A stretch of DNA of 34,792 nt, taken from assembly GCA_009695405.1 (NCBI GenBank), contig SIAZ01000001.1, positions 1-34,792 of the forward strand. Direction: 5' to 3'. Positions 25,773 through 34,645 of this stretch are shown piece by piece. The stretch comes from Pedosphaera sp. (GTDB lineage: Bacteria; Verrucomicrobiota; Verrucomicrobiia; Limisphaerales; UBA9464). Numbering within the stretch: the first letter of the stretch is position 1; every line of letters starts with the position of its first letter. The notes under the pieces are model-generated. The model had not been told where the DNA came from. It did no database searches and saw only the letters and a program-made list of their open reading frames with translations. The translations under genes were made by a program, and so were the position numbers.

Positions 25773-27303
25773 TAAAAACAGACCCACACCACTGCTCCTC
25801 AGGTAGATTCGCTGACTTCAACACCAACGTGGCAATCAGTCCACCTGACTCCCCGTTTCGTAGCTCAAGACGTCCCCGGCAGGCTTCCACACAGGTCTTG
25901 ACGATGGCCAATCCTAACCCAGTTCCACCGGTTTCTCTCGACCGTGCGAGATCGGGTCGAAAAAAAGGTTCACCCAGACGTGCCAATGCCTCCGGTGGAA
26001 CCCCAGGGCCACTGTCGATGACTGACACCCTGACGTCTTGCTCTGAGGATGTAGCTGAAATCAAGATCGGTCCGCAGCCGCCCGCATGACCAAGGGCATT
26101 CCGCAAAAGATTACACAAAGCACGCGACAATAACTCGGGTTCTCCTAAAACGCCCAAACCAGCCAACATCTCGCAACGCACTTGAGGGGATTCAGCACCC
26201 TCTCGTTGGATAACACGTTCAACCAAAGTCTCCAACAAAACCCACTGCAAGGGTAAATCCTTCGCCTTTAAACCTGCTTTGGTAAATTGGAGCAACTCGT
26301 TTACTAAACCCGACATATGACGAACCTCTTCGCGGACATCCTCCACGTACTCGGTCTGTCCAACACCACAGCGCTGATCTAATATTCCAAGGGCTATTTC
26401 CATCCGAGCTAATGGAGAACAAAGTTCATGAGCAATATCGCCCAAAAAACGCTTCTGGCCTCCAACAAATCCATCCAACCGAACCGTCATCCGATTGATG
26501 GCTACTCCTAATCGCCCTAATTCGTCGTCGCGATCATCGATTACTCGCGAATCAAAGTCGCCTTCAGCAATTCGTTCGGTGACTCGGGTCATCTGCGAAA
26601 TAAAGCCACTGATACTTCGAACAAAGGGAATCCACCATAGAACTGAGAGAAGCAATACACCGGTTGCCCACCAGATCCATGGCCAAAAATCGAAGAAGAA
26701 GCCTCCGCCCGAAATTCGGTCAGAAACCAAAATCAAATGCAATGGAGGCAAGCCCCTAGGGCTCTCCAATACTCCCCCAACAACAAACCAGTAGCGGACT
26801 GGGGTCCCAGCTCGAACAAAGGCTCGTGAACCAACGATGGGAAGCCGTGGCGGCCGATCGGGGGGGTGATCAAATCCACCGCGAGGGGCCCCCTCCCTAG
26901 GGCCTCTCGGCGGACGATCCTCTCTCAGCCTCTCTTCGGGGCCCTCTGGAGGCTCGGGAGAGGGCCTTCTCGGATTATTTGACACTTTCTTTAGCACTTC
27001 CTCCGGCACACTTACCTTCAAATCATTCGCTAAAAGTCCATCATTACGGACTAAAATTGCTTCAACGCCATACACTTCAGAAAACCGTACCAGCGACTCC
27101 AATCTATCCACGTGCGATCGAGTCCGCAGCTCAGCCATGAGCAAATCAGCAGCACGCTGAGGGCGATCACCAACCAACCCTAAGAGCAACGAGTCTAAAT
27201 GAAACTCCGCCATAAACAGAAGTCCGATTGCTACGACTAAAAGAAGAAGATTCAGGGCCAACCAACCCAATATTTTACCCAATAAGGGCAATCGTAGTGT
27301 CAC
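25741..27303 (-). CDS. Sensor histidine kinase, CpxA-like, with Pro/Arg-rich periplasmic insert
   Basis: The membrane histidine kinase has 520 residues. Helices are at about 10-30 and 207-228, enclosing a periplasmic domain. Within it, residues 110-155 are strikingly rich in Pro, Arg, Glu and Gly (RRPSPEPPEGPEERLREDRP). HAMP follows (229-281), then DHp with His292 in FLGDIAHELCSPLARME, an N-box with Asn398 (NLLRNALGHA), DSGPGVP (430-436) and GGTGLGLAI (459-467). The H-box and N-box resemble CpxA. The start is GTG and overlaps the regulator's stop by four bases (GTGA). The signal it senses is unknown; envelope stress is a reasonable inference. Confidence 0.94.
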   Translation of the reverse strand: MTLRLPLLGKILGWLALNLLLLVVAIGLLFMAEFHLDSLLLGLVGDRPQRAADLLMAELRTRSHVDRLESLVRFSEVYGVEAILVRNDGLLANDLKVSVPEEVLKKVSNNPRRPSPEPPEGPEERLREDRPPRGPREGAPRGGFDHPPDRPPRLPIVGSRAFVRAGTPVRYWFVVGGVLESPRGLPPLHLILVSDRISGGGFFFDFWPWIWWATGVLLLSVLWWIPFVRSISGFISQMTRVTERIAEGDFDSRVIDDRDDELGRLGVAINRMTVRLDGFVGGQKRFLGDIAHELCSPLARMEIALGILDQRCGVGQTEYVEDVREEVRHMSGLVNELLQFTKAGLKAKDLPLQWVLLETLVERVIQREGAESPQVRCEMLAGLGVLGEPELLSRALCNLLRNALGHAGGCGPILISATSSEQDVRVSVIDSGPGVPPEALARLGEPFFRPDLARSRETGGTGLGLAIVKTCVEACRGRLELRNGESGGLIATLVLKSANLPEEQWCGSVFNEITNTAKGA

Positions 27304-28043
27304 AGAAAATCCTCCGGATCGACCATCATGTAGCCAGAAGATCGTAGTGTTCGGATAAACTTCGGATTCTTGGGATCGTCATTTAATTTCTTACGCAAAG
27401 CCGAAATATGAACGTCGATCGATCGATCAAAGACGTCGTAGTTACGGTCCCGAATTTCATCAAGCAGTGCTTCTCGACTCTTGACTCGCCCTTTGGCACG
27501 AGCCAAAGAAACCAACAAGTCAAACTCGACAGGCGTCAATACAAGCACCCGATCTCCCATAATTGCCATTCGCGACTCCGGTCGAACCCGAATGGTTCCA
27601 ACAACCCATTCCTCAACTGGATTTGCCGCTGTTGCCGTCACTTTCCCCCGATCTGAGCGCCGTGCCACCGCTCTCAATCGAGCCAATAATTCACGGGTCG
27701 AAAACGTCTTGGGCAAATAATCGTCCGCTCCCATCTCCAACCCGACGATTCGGTCCGCCTCATCTCCTCGGGCCGTCAACATTAACACCGGAACATCCGC
27801 CACAGCTCGAATCCGTTTCAACACTTCAAACCCATCCATGCCCGGTAACATCAAATCCAAAATCACCGCTTGCCAAGCTCCCTCAGATGCTCGCATCACC
27901 CCTTCAGGTCCAGTATGTGCGACCTCCACAACATACCCCATCGGCGACAAATAGTCTCGGATCAATCGACACAGCTTGCGGTCATCATCGATGATTAGTA
28001 TTTTCAACTTCCCAGATACTTCAGTTTCAGGATTCACATTCAT
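27300..28043 (-). CDS. OmpR/CpxR-family response regulator
   Basis: This is a DNA-binding partner of the kinase. From ATG 28043 it has 247 residues. The receiver domain has acidic pocket IIDDDRKL (about 18-25), phospho-acceptor Asp63 in VILDLMLPGMDG, Thr90 and Lys112 (LPKTFSTREL). The C-terminal winged helix (about 150-240) includes LTPVEFDLLVSLARAKGRV, DRSIDVHISALRKKL and IRTLRSSGYMM. GTG 28067 would add eight residues, but the ATG has a better-placed AAGG. The unusual LPKTF (family usually LPKPF) is also found in CpxR-like proteins. It is divergent from the EF-hand gene, a likely target. Confidence 0.94.
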   Translation of the reverse strand: MNVNPETEVSGKLKILIIDDDRKLCRLIRDYLSPMGYVVEVAHTGPEGVMRASEGAWQAVILDLMLPGMDGFEVLKRIRAVADVPVLMLTARGDEADRIVGLEMGADDYLPKTFSTRELLARLRAVARRSDRGKVTATAANPVEEWVVGTIRVRPESRMAIMGDRVLVLTPVEFDLLVSLARAKGRVKSREALLDEIRDRNYDVFDRSIDVHISALRKKLNDDPKNPKFIRTLRSSGYMMVDPEDFL

Positions 28044-28123
28044 AGTCGCCTTTTCTCGCTGCTGCACTTCCGATTAAGGCAAATGAAACCTCGCGTCGGC
28101 GACATTTACCCTTGCTTAACAAT

Positions 28124-28153
28124 TCTACTGAAATCTTCTGAAACTTCTGGAGT
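28124..28153. promoter_or_regulatory. Candidate response-regulator binding site (10-bp direct repeats)
   Basis: Two adjacent 10-mers, TCTACTGAAA and TCTTCTGAAA, are followed by a third weaker one, CTTCTGGAGT. The 10-base phasing is what OmpR-family regulators typically contact. The site lies between the regulator gene and the divergent EF-hand gene, about 70 bases upstream of the latter. A TATAAA at 28190-28195 could be that gene's -10. Binding by this regulator is an inference. Confidence 0.4.
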
Positions 28154-28222
28154 CATCAGTTATCGAAGACCTTCGGCAATTACCGCAGGTATAAAAATAA
28201 AAACAAAACGCAGGATTCTAAA

Positions 28223-28741
28223 ATGAAAAACAGAACGCTCGCACTTCTCTTGGCCTTAGCTACCGCCTCGATCCCTTCCTTCGCTCAAGACAACAACCGT
28301 CCGAACGCACAAGGTGGCGACGGTCAACCTCGACGCTCCGAAAACCGCCGTTCAGACAGACAACGCGGTCCCAGTGGCCCTGATAACAATCAAGGCAATC
28401 GTCCGGAGGGACAACGTGGCCCCGGTGGCCCCGGCAATAACGCAGGTGGCCGTCCGCGTATGCCTTCACCTCTGATCGAAACACTCGACACCAATCACGA
28501 TGGAATTATCGATGCTTCAGAAATTCAAAATGCCTTCGCAACACTGAAGAAACTCGACAAAAATGGCGATGGCAAACTGACCATGGACGAGCTTCGCTCA
28601 CAGCGCCCTGAAGGTGGCCGTGGCCCCGGTGGACCGGGCAATCAAGGTGGACCGGGCAATCAAGGTCGATTTGGAAACCAACAGGAAGGTCGACAGGGTA
28701 ATCGTTCAGAAGGTCGTCCGCAGCGTCCTCAATCCGAATAA
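28223..28741 (+). CDS. Secreted EF-hand protein, Gly/Pro/Arg-rich
   Basis: The 172-residue protein has a signal peptide (1-21, cleaved after SFA). A Gly/Pro/Asn/Arg-rich repeat stretch (22-80) and two EF-hand loops follow: DTNHDGIIDASE (89-100) and DKNGDGKLTMDE (112-123). A second repeat tail (130-172) contains GGPGNQ-type units. Both loops keep all calcium-coordinating positions, so it should bind Ca2+ outside the cytoplasm. A Shine-Dalgarno-like CAGGA precedes the ATG. It is divergent from the CpxR-like regulator and could be a periplasmic accessory analogous in position to CpxP. Its low-complexity composition echoes the kinase's periplasmic insert. Confidence 0.9.
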   Translation: MKNRTLALLLALATASIPSFAQDNNRPNAQGGDGQPRRSENRRSDRQRGPSGPDNNQGNRPEGQRGPGGPGNNAGGRPRMPSPLIETLDTNHDGIIDASEIQNAFATLKKLDKNGDGKLTMDELRSQRPEGGRGPGGPGNQGGPGNQGRFGNQQEGRQGNRSEGRPQRPQSE

Positions 28742-28762
28742 ATAGGACACTTGAATTCAACC

Positions 28763-28798
28763 AAGTCCGACGTCGCGCAAGGGGCCTCGGACTTTTTC
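28763..28798 (+). terminator. Probable terminator after the EF-hand gene
   Basis: AAGTCCGA (28763-28770) pairs with TCGGACTT (28787-28794), followed by a short T-run. The 16-base loop is large but GC-rich and may fold further. Confidence 0.7.
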
Positions 28799-28878
28799 AA
28801 AACGACTCCCGAATTCATCTCTCTTCTTGCCGCACTTAATGAGTTATTTGAATCAACGTCGCAGCCAAATTCTCCTCA

Positions 28879-29730
28879 TTATGGAGCTATTTTAGACGGC
28901 TGAAGCGTTTCAAACTCATCTTGGTCCATCAGGATTCGCATCCGCATGCTACTTAAAAATTTCCGGCCTTGCAGCTCTGTTCGCATTGATCGAGTTTCCC
29001 ATACGCCTTCCTTTAAAGGCATTCGTTCAATCGCAAAATTAAGTCGCTGAATCGATGCTGCAATCCCTCCAAAAATATCAAAGGACTTGATCAAATGGGC
29101 ATCCACTCGCGTCAGTTCAAAGGCCGTTGAGTCCACCCAAATCCTCCCATTCAATAGACTGACCATCCGGCTCATCATATCAGCGTCGCTGCCTACCGGT
29201 TTTGGACTAAACGAAAGGACATAATTCGTGCGACCCTCGATTATTTCCTCACCGCTTCTTTGATAATTGAAACGCCGTAAAAGAGCCTCATCAATCTCGC
29301 CTCGCCCATTCTTTCCCTTTTTTGATCCTTCCCGATCCTTGCGAGGTCGCTCTTTTTGATCAGGCTCTTTCTTCCAATCTTCGTCGCCTTCGCTCTCTGG
29401 CTCTTTTCCCCCGTTTCTTTTCTTCCCAGATACCTTCACTGGTTCCCCATTTACTTTTATAAGTCGCAGCGTCTCCACCCCGTTCGAAGAAACCATTCGT
29501 TGTTCACGACTCTTCCGACTGGCCACACCGCCGCTTGCCGCCAACTCTTCCACAGTAGTTATCCGCCGACAGGCATGCCACCGACTTTGCTTATTTTCAG
29601 ATGTCAACCGCGATTGATCAATCATCCGATCTAAAATATCCGTCGCCGAAAGCTCTGCCGCAGATGCACCTGTCCCATTCGTAAAAGCAACCGCAAGTAT
29701 CAGGGATAAAAGCGCAGAACAAACTCGCAT
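28879..29730 (-). CDS. LolA-like secreted protein with charged insert
   Basis: The 283-residue protein has a signal peptide (1-24, cleaved near ASA). The N-terminal domain (ELSATDILDRMIDQSRLT) and the C-terminal half fit the 'outer membrane lipoprotein-sorting' LolA/LolB-like fold. Relevant stretches are RTNYVLSFSPKP, GRIWVDSTAFELTRVDAHL and GVWETRSMRTELQGRKFLSS. Between them, residues 101-145 are almost entirely Lys/Glu/Arg/Gly/Asp, a disordered insert. Such proteins are common in Verrucomicrobiota and Acidobacteriota with no proven function; lipoprotein or lipid carrying in the periplasm is inferred from fold only. It is divergent from trxB. Confidence 0.72.
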   Translation of the reverse strand: MRVCSALLSLILAVAFTNGTGASAAELSATDILDRMIDQSRLTSENKQSRWHACRRITTVEELAASGGVASRKSREQRMVSSNGVETLRLIKVNGEPVKVSGKKRNGGKEPESEGDEDWKKEPDQKERPRKDREGSKKGKNGRGEIDEALLRRFNYQRSGEEIIEGRTNYVLSFSPKPVGSDADMMSRMVSLLNGRIWVDSTAFELTRVDAHLIKSFDIFGGIAASIQRLNFAIERMPLKEGVWETRSMRTELQGRKFLSSMRMRILMDQDEFETLQPSKIAP

Positions 29731-29860
29731 AGCCCCATTCTAGAGATTGCCGGTTATCAAGGCAATCGATCGTCCTCTTTCATTTACCCTTTCTCTTACC
29801 TTTTTCTCGAAAGCCATTTGGCCTTAGAACCAGACAACGTTACTCTCACCCGGTAATCTT

Positions 29861-30790
29861 ATGGAGAATGTTGTCATCATCGGTACCGGTTGCGCCGGTC
29901 TCACTGCCGCCATCTACACAGCTCGTGCTAATCTCAAACCACTGGTCCTCACTGGAATCATGCCCGGAGGGCTCCTCACCACGACCAGTATCGTCGAGAA
30001 CTTTCCTGGATTTCCAGAAGGGATCGATGGCTACGAACTGATGACTCGTATGCAGGCTCAAGCGGAGAAATTTGGCGCTCAAGTCCGTTTTGCAACGGTC
30101 GAATCCGTCTCTTTTGACTCCGGGCTCATTCAACTCTCCGTGGACGGCGAACCGGTTCAAACAAAAACCCTGATCGTTTCAAGTGGCGCCGGCCACAAGC
30201 ACCTCAATGTCCCGGGTGAAAATGAATTAGAAAAGAAGGGTGTCACTTATTGCGCTACTTGCGATGGAGCTCTGCCTATGTTTCGTAACCAACCGGTGGT
30301 CGTCGTCGGCGGTGGCGACTCAGCCTGCGAAGAAGCTAATTACCTCACTCGCTTCGCTTCGGTTGTTTATCTTGTACACCGACGCGACTCTCTTCGTGCC
30401 TCCAAAATTATGGCTGACCGGCTCTTGGCTAATCCCAAAGTCCAACCCATTTGGGATAGTGCCGTAACCGAAATCACTGATATCGCAGCCGATAAGGTGA
30501 CTGGGGTTAAGCTGAAAAATCTCAAAACGGGGAGTGAATCGACTCTCGCTTGTTCGGGTGTGTTTGCTGCCATCGGGCATGTCCCGAATACCGCTCTCTT
30601 CAAAGGTCATCTCGATCTTCATGGTAACGGTTACTTCAAACCGTCGGGCTTCGTCAGTACTCGCGTTCCCGGTGTCTTTGTGGCCGGTGATTGTGTCGAT
30701 TCGGTTTATCGTCAGGCTATCACAGCTGCGGGTATGGGTTGCGCCGCAGCTATCGAGGCTGAACGTTATCTCGCCAGTCTCGAAGGCTAA
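29861..30790 (+). CDS. trxB: Thioredoxin reductase
   Basis: TrxB passes electrons from NADPH via FAD to thioredoxin. The 309-residue protein has an FAD-binding IIGTGCAGLTAAIYTARA near residues 6-23, redox-active CATC at 131-134, an NADPH-binding VVVGGGDSACEEANYL (about 147-162) with HRRDSLRASKIM, and GVFVAGDCVDSVYRQAITAAG near the end. All catalytic residues are intact. One oddity is Cys11 where most homologues have Pro in GxGPAG. A rhodanese gene starts eight bases after its stop. Confidence 0.95.
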   Translation: MENVVIIGTGCAGLTAAIYTARANLKPLVLTGIMPGGLLTTTSIVENFPGFPEGIDGYELMTRMQAQAEKFGAQVRFATVESVSFDSGLIQLSVDGEPVQTKTLIVSSGAGHKHLNVPGENELEKKGVTYCATCDGALPMFRNQPVVVVGGGDSACEEANYLTRFASVVYLVHRRDSLRASKIMADRLLANPKVQPIWDSAVTEITDIAADKVTGVKLKNLKTGSESTLACSGVFAAIGHVPNTALFKGHLDLHGNGYFKPSGFVSTRVPGVFVAGDCVDSVYRQAITAAGMGCAAAIEAERYLASLEG

Positions 30791-30798
30791 TCTGCCGG

Positions 30799-31122
30799 AT
30801 GAAATCAATATCCCCCATCGAACTCGCGGCGCGTCTCCTGCTCCCTAATCCTCCCCTTCTTCTCGACGTCAGAGAAACGGAAGAACACGCTTTTTGCTCA
30901 CTCGCTGGCTCCCGACTTCTTCCCCTGTCTGAACTCGCCGCCCGCGCCGCTGAACTCGATGACTGGTCTGATGCCACTGTGGTTGTCTATTGCCACCACG
31001 GAGTTCGGAGCGGTCGAGCTATCGGATTCCTTCAGGCCATGGGCCATACGGATCTCATCAATCTATCGGGCGGCATCGATCAGTGGAGTGAAGATGTGGA
31101 CCCTACTTTAGCCCGTTACTGA
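30799..31122 (+). CDS. Single-domain rhodanese
   Basis: The 107-residue protein has one rhodanese domain: LLLDVRETEEHAFC early and the active-site loop with Cys65 in VVVYCHHGVRSGRA, then GFLQAMGHTDLINLSGGIDQW. It is cytoplasmic and would carry sulfur as a persulfide or act as a thiosulfate:cyanide or thioredoxin sulfurtransferase. The eight-base spacing to trxB suggests one operon and a thiol-redox role. Single-domain rhodaneses are diverse, so the exact substrate cannot be stated. Confidence 0.92.
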   Translation: MKSISPIELAARLLLPNPPLLLDVRETEEHAFCSLAGSRLLPLSELAARAAELDDWSDATVVVYCHHGVRSGRAIGFLQAMGHTDLINLSGGIDQWSEDVDPTLARY

Positions 31123-31247
31123 ACATCCGAAGGGACCGCGCTTTCCACACAGATTCCTCTTTGTAAAACGTGCAATTATTCGCTCAAGCTGATCAACTCG
31201 GTTCTGTCCCTTACCCTCCAACATAAAAACTCTCCCCCTCTCCCTCC

Positions 31248-32765
31248 TTGAGCGATTCTCTTCCTCCTCAATTCTCTCGTCGCGATGCTGTCAAAGCTCT
31301 TGTGGTGGCAGGCGCATTGAGCTTTGACCCCACCTCCTCCACCACGGCTTCTTCCGTGCCCTCCGTTGGAGGTTCCGCTCAGGTCCTCGCCGAGAATCGT
31401 CGTCTTGGGACACACGATTGGATGCTGACTAAAACACGGATTGATCCCAAAACACGCTATCGATGCCCTTGGATTGAAGGTTATGCCTCTCAAACTCGGG
31501 TCCGAGCGGGCGATCGCCTCACTTTCTTTGTTAGCACCAATCCAACCTCCGATTTCACCATCGATATTTTTCGATTGGGCTATTACCAAGGACACGGTGG
31601 ACGGCACCTCAAACATCTAGGCCCTTTCCAAGGGCAGGTTCAAGCGGATCCAGACATTGGCCCGAAGCGATTACGAGCCTCACATTGGCAACCTTCCGCA
31701 ACTCTTCGCATTCCCACCACTTGGCTCAGCGGTGTTTATGTAGCGAAACTCACCGAAGCGCGGGAAGGACTTCAAAGCTACATCATCTTCATCGTCCGAG
31801 ATGATCGACGTTCCGATTTTCTCTATCAATGTTCCGATAATACCTGGCAGGCCTACAACCGTTGGCCGTCTCAATTCTCACTCTACGACGATGGTAAAGA
31901 TGAATGGTATTGGGGCGGTGGAGTTCAAGTGGGTTTTGACCGACCCTACGGGAAGTACTGCCAAATCCTTGATCAACCGCTCTCAATCGGTTCTGGTGAG
32001 TTCTTTCTCTGGGAATTCCCCTTTGTTTACTGGCTAGAAGCTCATGGCTTTGACGTCAGCTATATTTCCAACACCGATACCCATTCCGACCCCGCTGGTT
32101 TACTTCGCGCTCGAGGTCTTATTAGCTGCGGTCACGATGAATACTGGTCTATCGAAATGTTTCGTAATGTTCAAAACGCCATCAGTGCCGGACTCAATGT
32201 CGGCTTTTTCTCTGGAAACGCTGTCTGTGGTCGGATCCAACACGACGCCACGGGTCGAGCCTTTGAAAGAACTGGGGTTTTTGGCCCCCCCGGAGGCACC
32301 CGAGAATTCGTAGCCATGGCTTCCCTCTCACACGAACGTCCCTACGCCAATGAATTAGTTGGCGCTCATAGTACAGGGCCGGTAACGGGCGGGGCCGACT
32401 GGATTTGTTCTCTTCCAAACCACTGGATTTACGAGGGAACAGGCATGAAACAAGGCGACAAAATTCCTGGAGTTATCGGCTGGGAATACCACGGTGAACC
32501 TGCCCCCATCCCCGGACTCGAGATCGTAGCGACCGGTCCCATTCAGGAGTCCGAAGGAAAACTCAATGGAGGCGTTTATACGGGAACAGTTTACCCGGGA
32601 CCGAAGGGTAATATCGTCTTCAACGCTGCCACTTGCTGGTGGGCCGATGGTTTGTCCACGCCTCCCGGCTATATTCGACCCAAAGTCTACACCGCACCCC
32701 AAGGCCCAGACGACCGCCTTCGCCGAATTACTCTGAATATCCTCAACCGAATGCGGGGGCGTTAA
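31248..32765 (+). CDS. Tat-exported N,N-dimethylformamidase beta-subunit-like protein
   Basis: The 505-residue protein opens with a Tat-type signal (FSRRDAVKALVVAGALS, about 9-25). The rest resembles the large-subunit C-terminal domain of dimethylformamidase. Family-like stretches are TIDIFRLGYYQGHGGRHL, GVYVAKLTEAREGLQSYIIFIVRDD, CSDNTWQAYNRWP, SCGHDEYWSIEMFRNVQNAI and LNVGFFSGNAVCGRI. True DMFase cleaves dimethylformamide and uses a small alpha subunit; no such gene is adjacent. Many bacterial members are annotated this way without proof, so substrate is unknown. The start codon is TTG, chosen because no in-frame ATG precedes the Tat motif. Confidence 0.8.
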   Translation: MSDSLPPQFSRRDAVKALVVAGALSFDPTSSTTASSVPSVGGSAQVLAENRRLGTHDWMLTKTRIDPKTRYRCPWIEGYASQTRVRAGDRLTFFVSTNPTSDFTIDIFRLGYYQGHGGRHLKHLGPFQGQVQADPDIGPKRLRASHWQPSATLRIPTTWLSGVYVAKLTEAREGLQSYIIFIVRDDRRSDFLYQCSDNTWQAYNRWPSQFSLYDDGKDEWYWGGGVQVGFDRPYGKYCQILDQPLSIGSGEFFLWEFPFVYWLEAHGFDVSYISNTDTHSDPAGLLRARGLISCGHDEYWSIEMFRNVQNAISAGLNVGFFSGNAVCGRIQHDATGRAFERTGVFGPPGGTREFVAMASLSHERPYANELVGAHSTGPVTGGADWICSLPNHWIYEGTGMKQGDKIPGVIGWEYHGEPAPIPGLEIVATGPIQESEGKLNGGVYTGTVYPGPKGNIVFNAATCWWADGLSTPPGYIRPKVYTAPQGPDDRLRRITLNILNRMRGR

Positions 32766-32979
32766 TCATCCCAATCCCGCTTCCACCGACCACCAATCAG
32801 GGTATTGGCGTCACGAACTCTAGCCTTTATAGTCGAACTGAACCGTTCCTTGGATAGCACCTCAAAACCAGAGCAGTTGGATTAGTTTTATTGGTTAATT
32901 GGCTTCATTCCTTGATCCAAGTTCCCTCAAGAGTGGAGTGGCTTCCAGTGACCAAACTTGGGCCCAAGCCCCAAACCGG

Positions 32980-34565
32980 CTATTTAATTTTTTTGGCGAC
33001 GACGAACTCCTGAGCAATCACCGCTTGCCTCGGTTTCCCCCAAGGATCCAGCGTATCAAATCTTGAATAGACGAACACAAACCGATCCGGACCTGTCGCG
33101 ACAAAGTTAGGATTGCAGCAACTCTTTTCTTCAAAGGAATTTTTCCAAGGCTTCACGAGGGTGATATCATTACCCCAATTTTCACCACGACCATCCGCCG
33201 AAAACATAAGAAACACTCTAGGTCGACCGTAGGCGCGGACTGCCACGCCATTCGCCAGCATCAGCCCAGTAACTATCCCAGCACTACAAGGCCGAATCGG
33301 TTTCGCTTCAGACCAATTCTTTCCCTCATCGCTCGAACGTCGCATCAACAAAGGCCCCCCTCCAGAACAGTACATTCCACCTGTCCGATAGAACGCCAAC
33401 CAATCGCCATTGGAAAAGCGAGGCTCCAAATGGGCACGTCGTGTCTGAAAAAATGTCCCATAAACAGAGGCCGGAATGGAGGCTGCAAAGGTCCAAGTCC
33501 TTCCTCGGTCCATACTCTTCCAAACATAATTCTCAGGTTGTGGCACAAAGGAACCGTCTGCACCCAAATCAGACATCGGCCGCAAGCGCGGATCAGCGTC
33601 CAAGGTGACCAGTATTGAACCGTCTGCACGTTCGACCAGTAACCCAGCTGCCCATGGATCCGACCTTAAAAATCCATGGGTTATTGGGGGCGGACCTGAT
33701 AAATTAAAGCGAATTACCGGACGTGTTCGTCCCCCTTCAGTCACCTCCTCTGCCGTCCCTAGTAACAAGGTCTGAGGATCCCATTGTGCCGACGTTTCAG
33801 TCCAAAATTCTTGCTTTGATTTCCGAGTAAACAACGGTATCGACCTCGCTTTTAAGGGCAGATCTCCCAGTCGATAATAATTTCCCGCATGAGCTTTAAT
33901 CACCCCCGCATCCACCGAGACTTCACGCGATTGAAAACGAATCTCTTCTCCATTGGAGAGTAATGTCGCAATATCCGAGATCGGCCGACCTGCCCCTTGA
34001 TCTAAGGTCGCCAAATGTTGCCATTCTTTACCGGAGGGATTTGAAAGATAGTTGAGATATTCGTGCGCTTTGGTGTACCGGCCATCTCCATCGCCCCCAA
34101 CATAAACTCGCACTAAAAGATGCCCCTCTCGCAGCCTGTGAATACTGGGAAACATATAGTGCCCCCAACGATCAAATCCGTAGGCTGCTAGGTTATTCTC
34201 GCGGTTCATCACATCCCCTTCGGGACCGTACATCACCACCTCCGGCTTGCCTGATTGAACCACGACGCCAACATCCGGCGAATCCTTGGCGGTAACAACC
34301 CCCGCCAAAAAAAAATTTGTGCCTGCAAATAGGCTAACCGAAGCGCCGCATCCAGACCGGTCCCCTCACCTGTCACATCGATCCCTTCAACACCTTGGGC
34401 TTGAGCCCACTTGAGTACGCGTACTTCGGCACCAGCAGCGGTCACATGAGGGCGATAGTTCAAATAATCGATGACTCGATCGCCAAACTCCCCTAGATCC
34501 GCAGCGGCAAAGATTTGGGCAACCACGACGCAACTGAGCATAGCAAATAATCGGGCTATCATCAT
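32980..34565 (-). pseudogene. Sialidase-like (BNR/Asp-box) secreted protein, frameshifted
   Basis: Two minus-strand frames appear to be one broken gene. The 5' part (34233-34565) begins with a signal peptide (residues 1-21, ending IFA) and a short region of unknown identity (LGEFGDRVIDYLNYRPHVTA). The 3' part (32980-34308, 442 residues from a TTG) is a sialidase-type beta-propeller with Asp boxes SMDRGRTWTF and SSDEGKNWSE and the stretch PEVVMYGPEGDVMNREN. The frames meet at an A9 tract (34307-34315); ten bases would restore one frame of 528 residues. The cause could be sequencing error, real inactivation or slippage expression. It might release sialic acid or other sugars, but catalytic residues were not confirmed. 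Confidence 0.7.
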
Positions 34566-34573
34566 TTTTGAAT

Positions 34574-34585
34574 TTCAAATTTGAA
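34574..34585. repeat. Short perfect palindrome upstream of the sialidase-like gene
   Basis: TTCAAATTTGAA is a 12-base perfect palindrome immediately upstream of the broken gene's start, in AT-rich sequence. It could be an operator, but short AT palindromes arise by chance. Confidence 0.3.
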
Positions 34586-34645
34586 TACCGAATAAAAGAG
34601 AATATTGATTTGAGATCGCAGCGTTTTTTGAAGTCCTCTTCGTAT

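Noticed and set aside
28400..28720. Possible CRISPR or tandem repeat array
   Set aside because: The repeats are in-frame Gly/Pro/Gln codon repeats of a secreted protein, without spacers of constant length.
28260..28760. Minus-strand ORFs opposite the EF-hand gene
   Set aside because: They mirror the repetitive GGC/CGT-rich codons of the real gene and have no domain.
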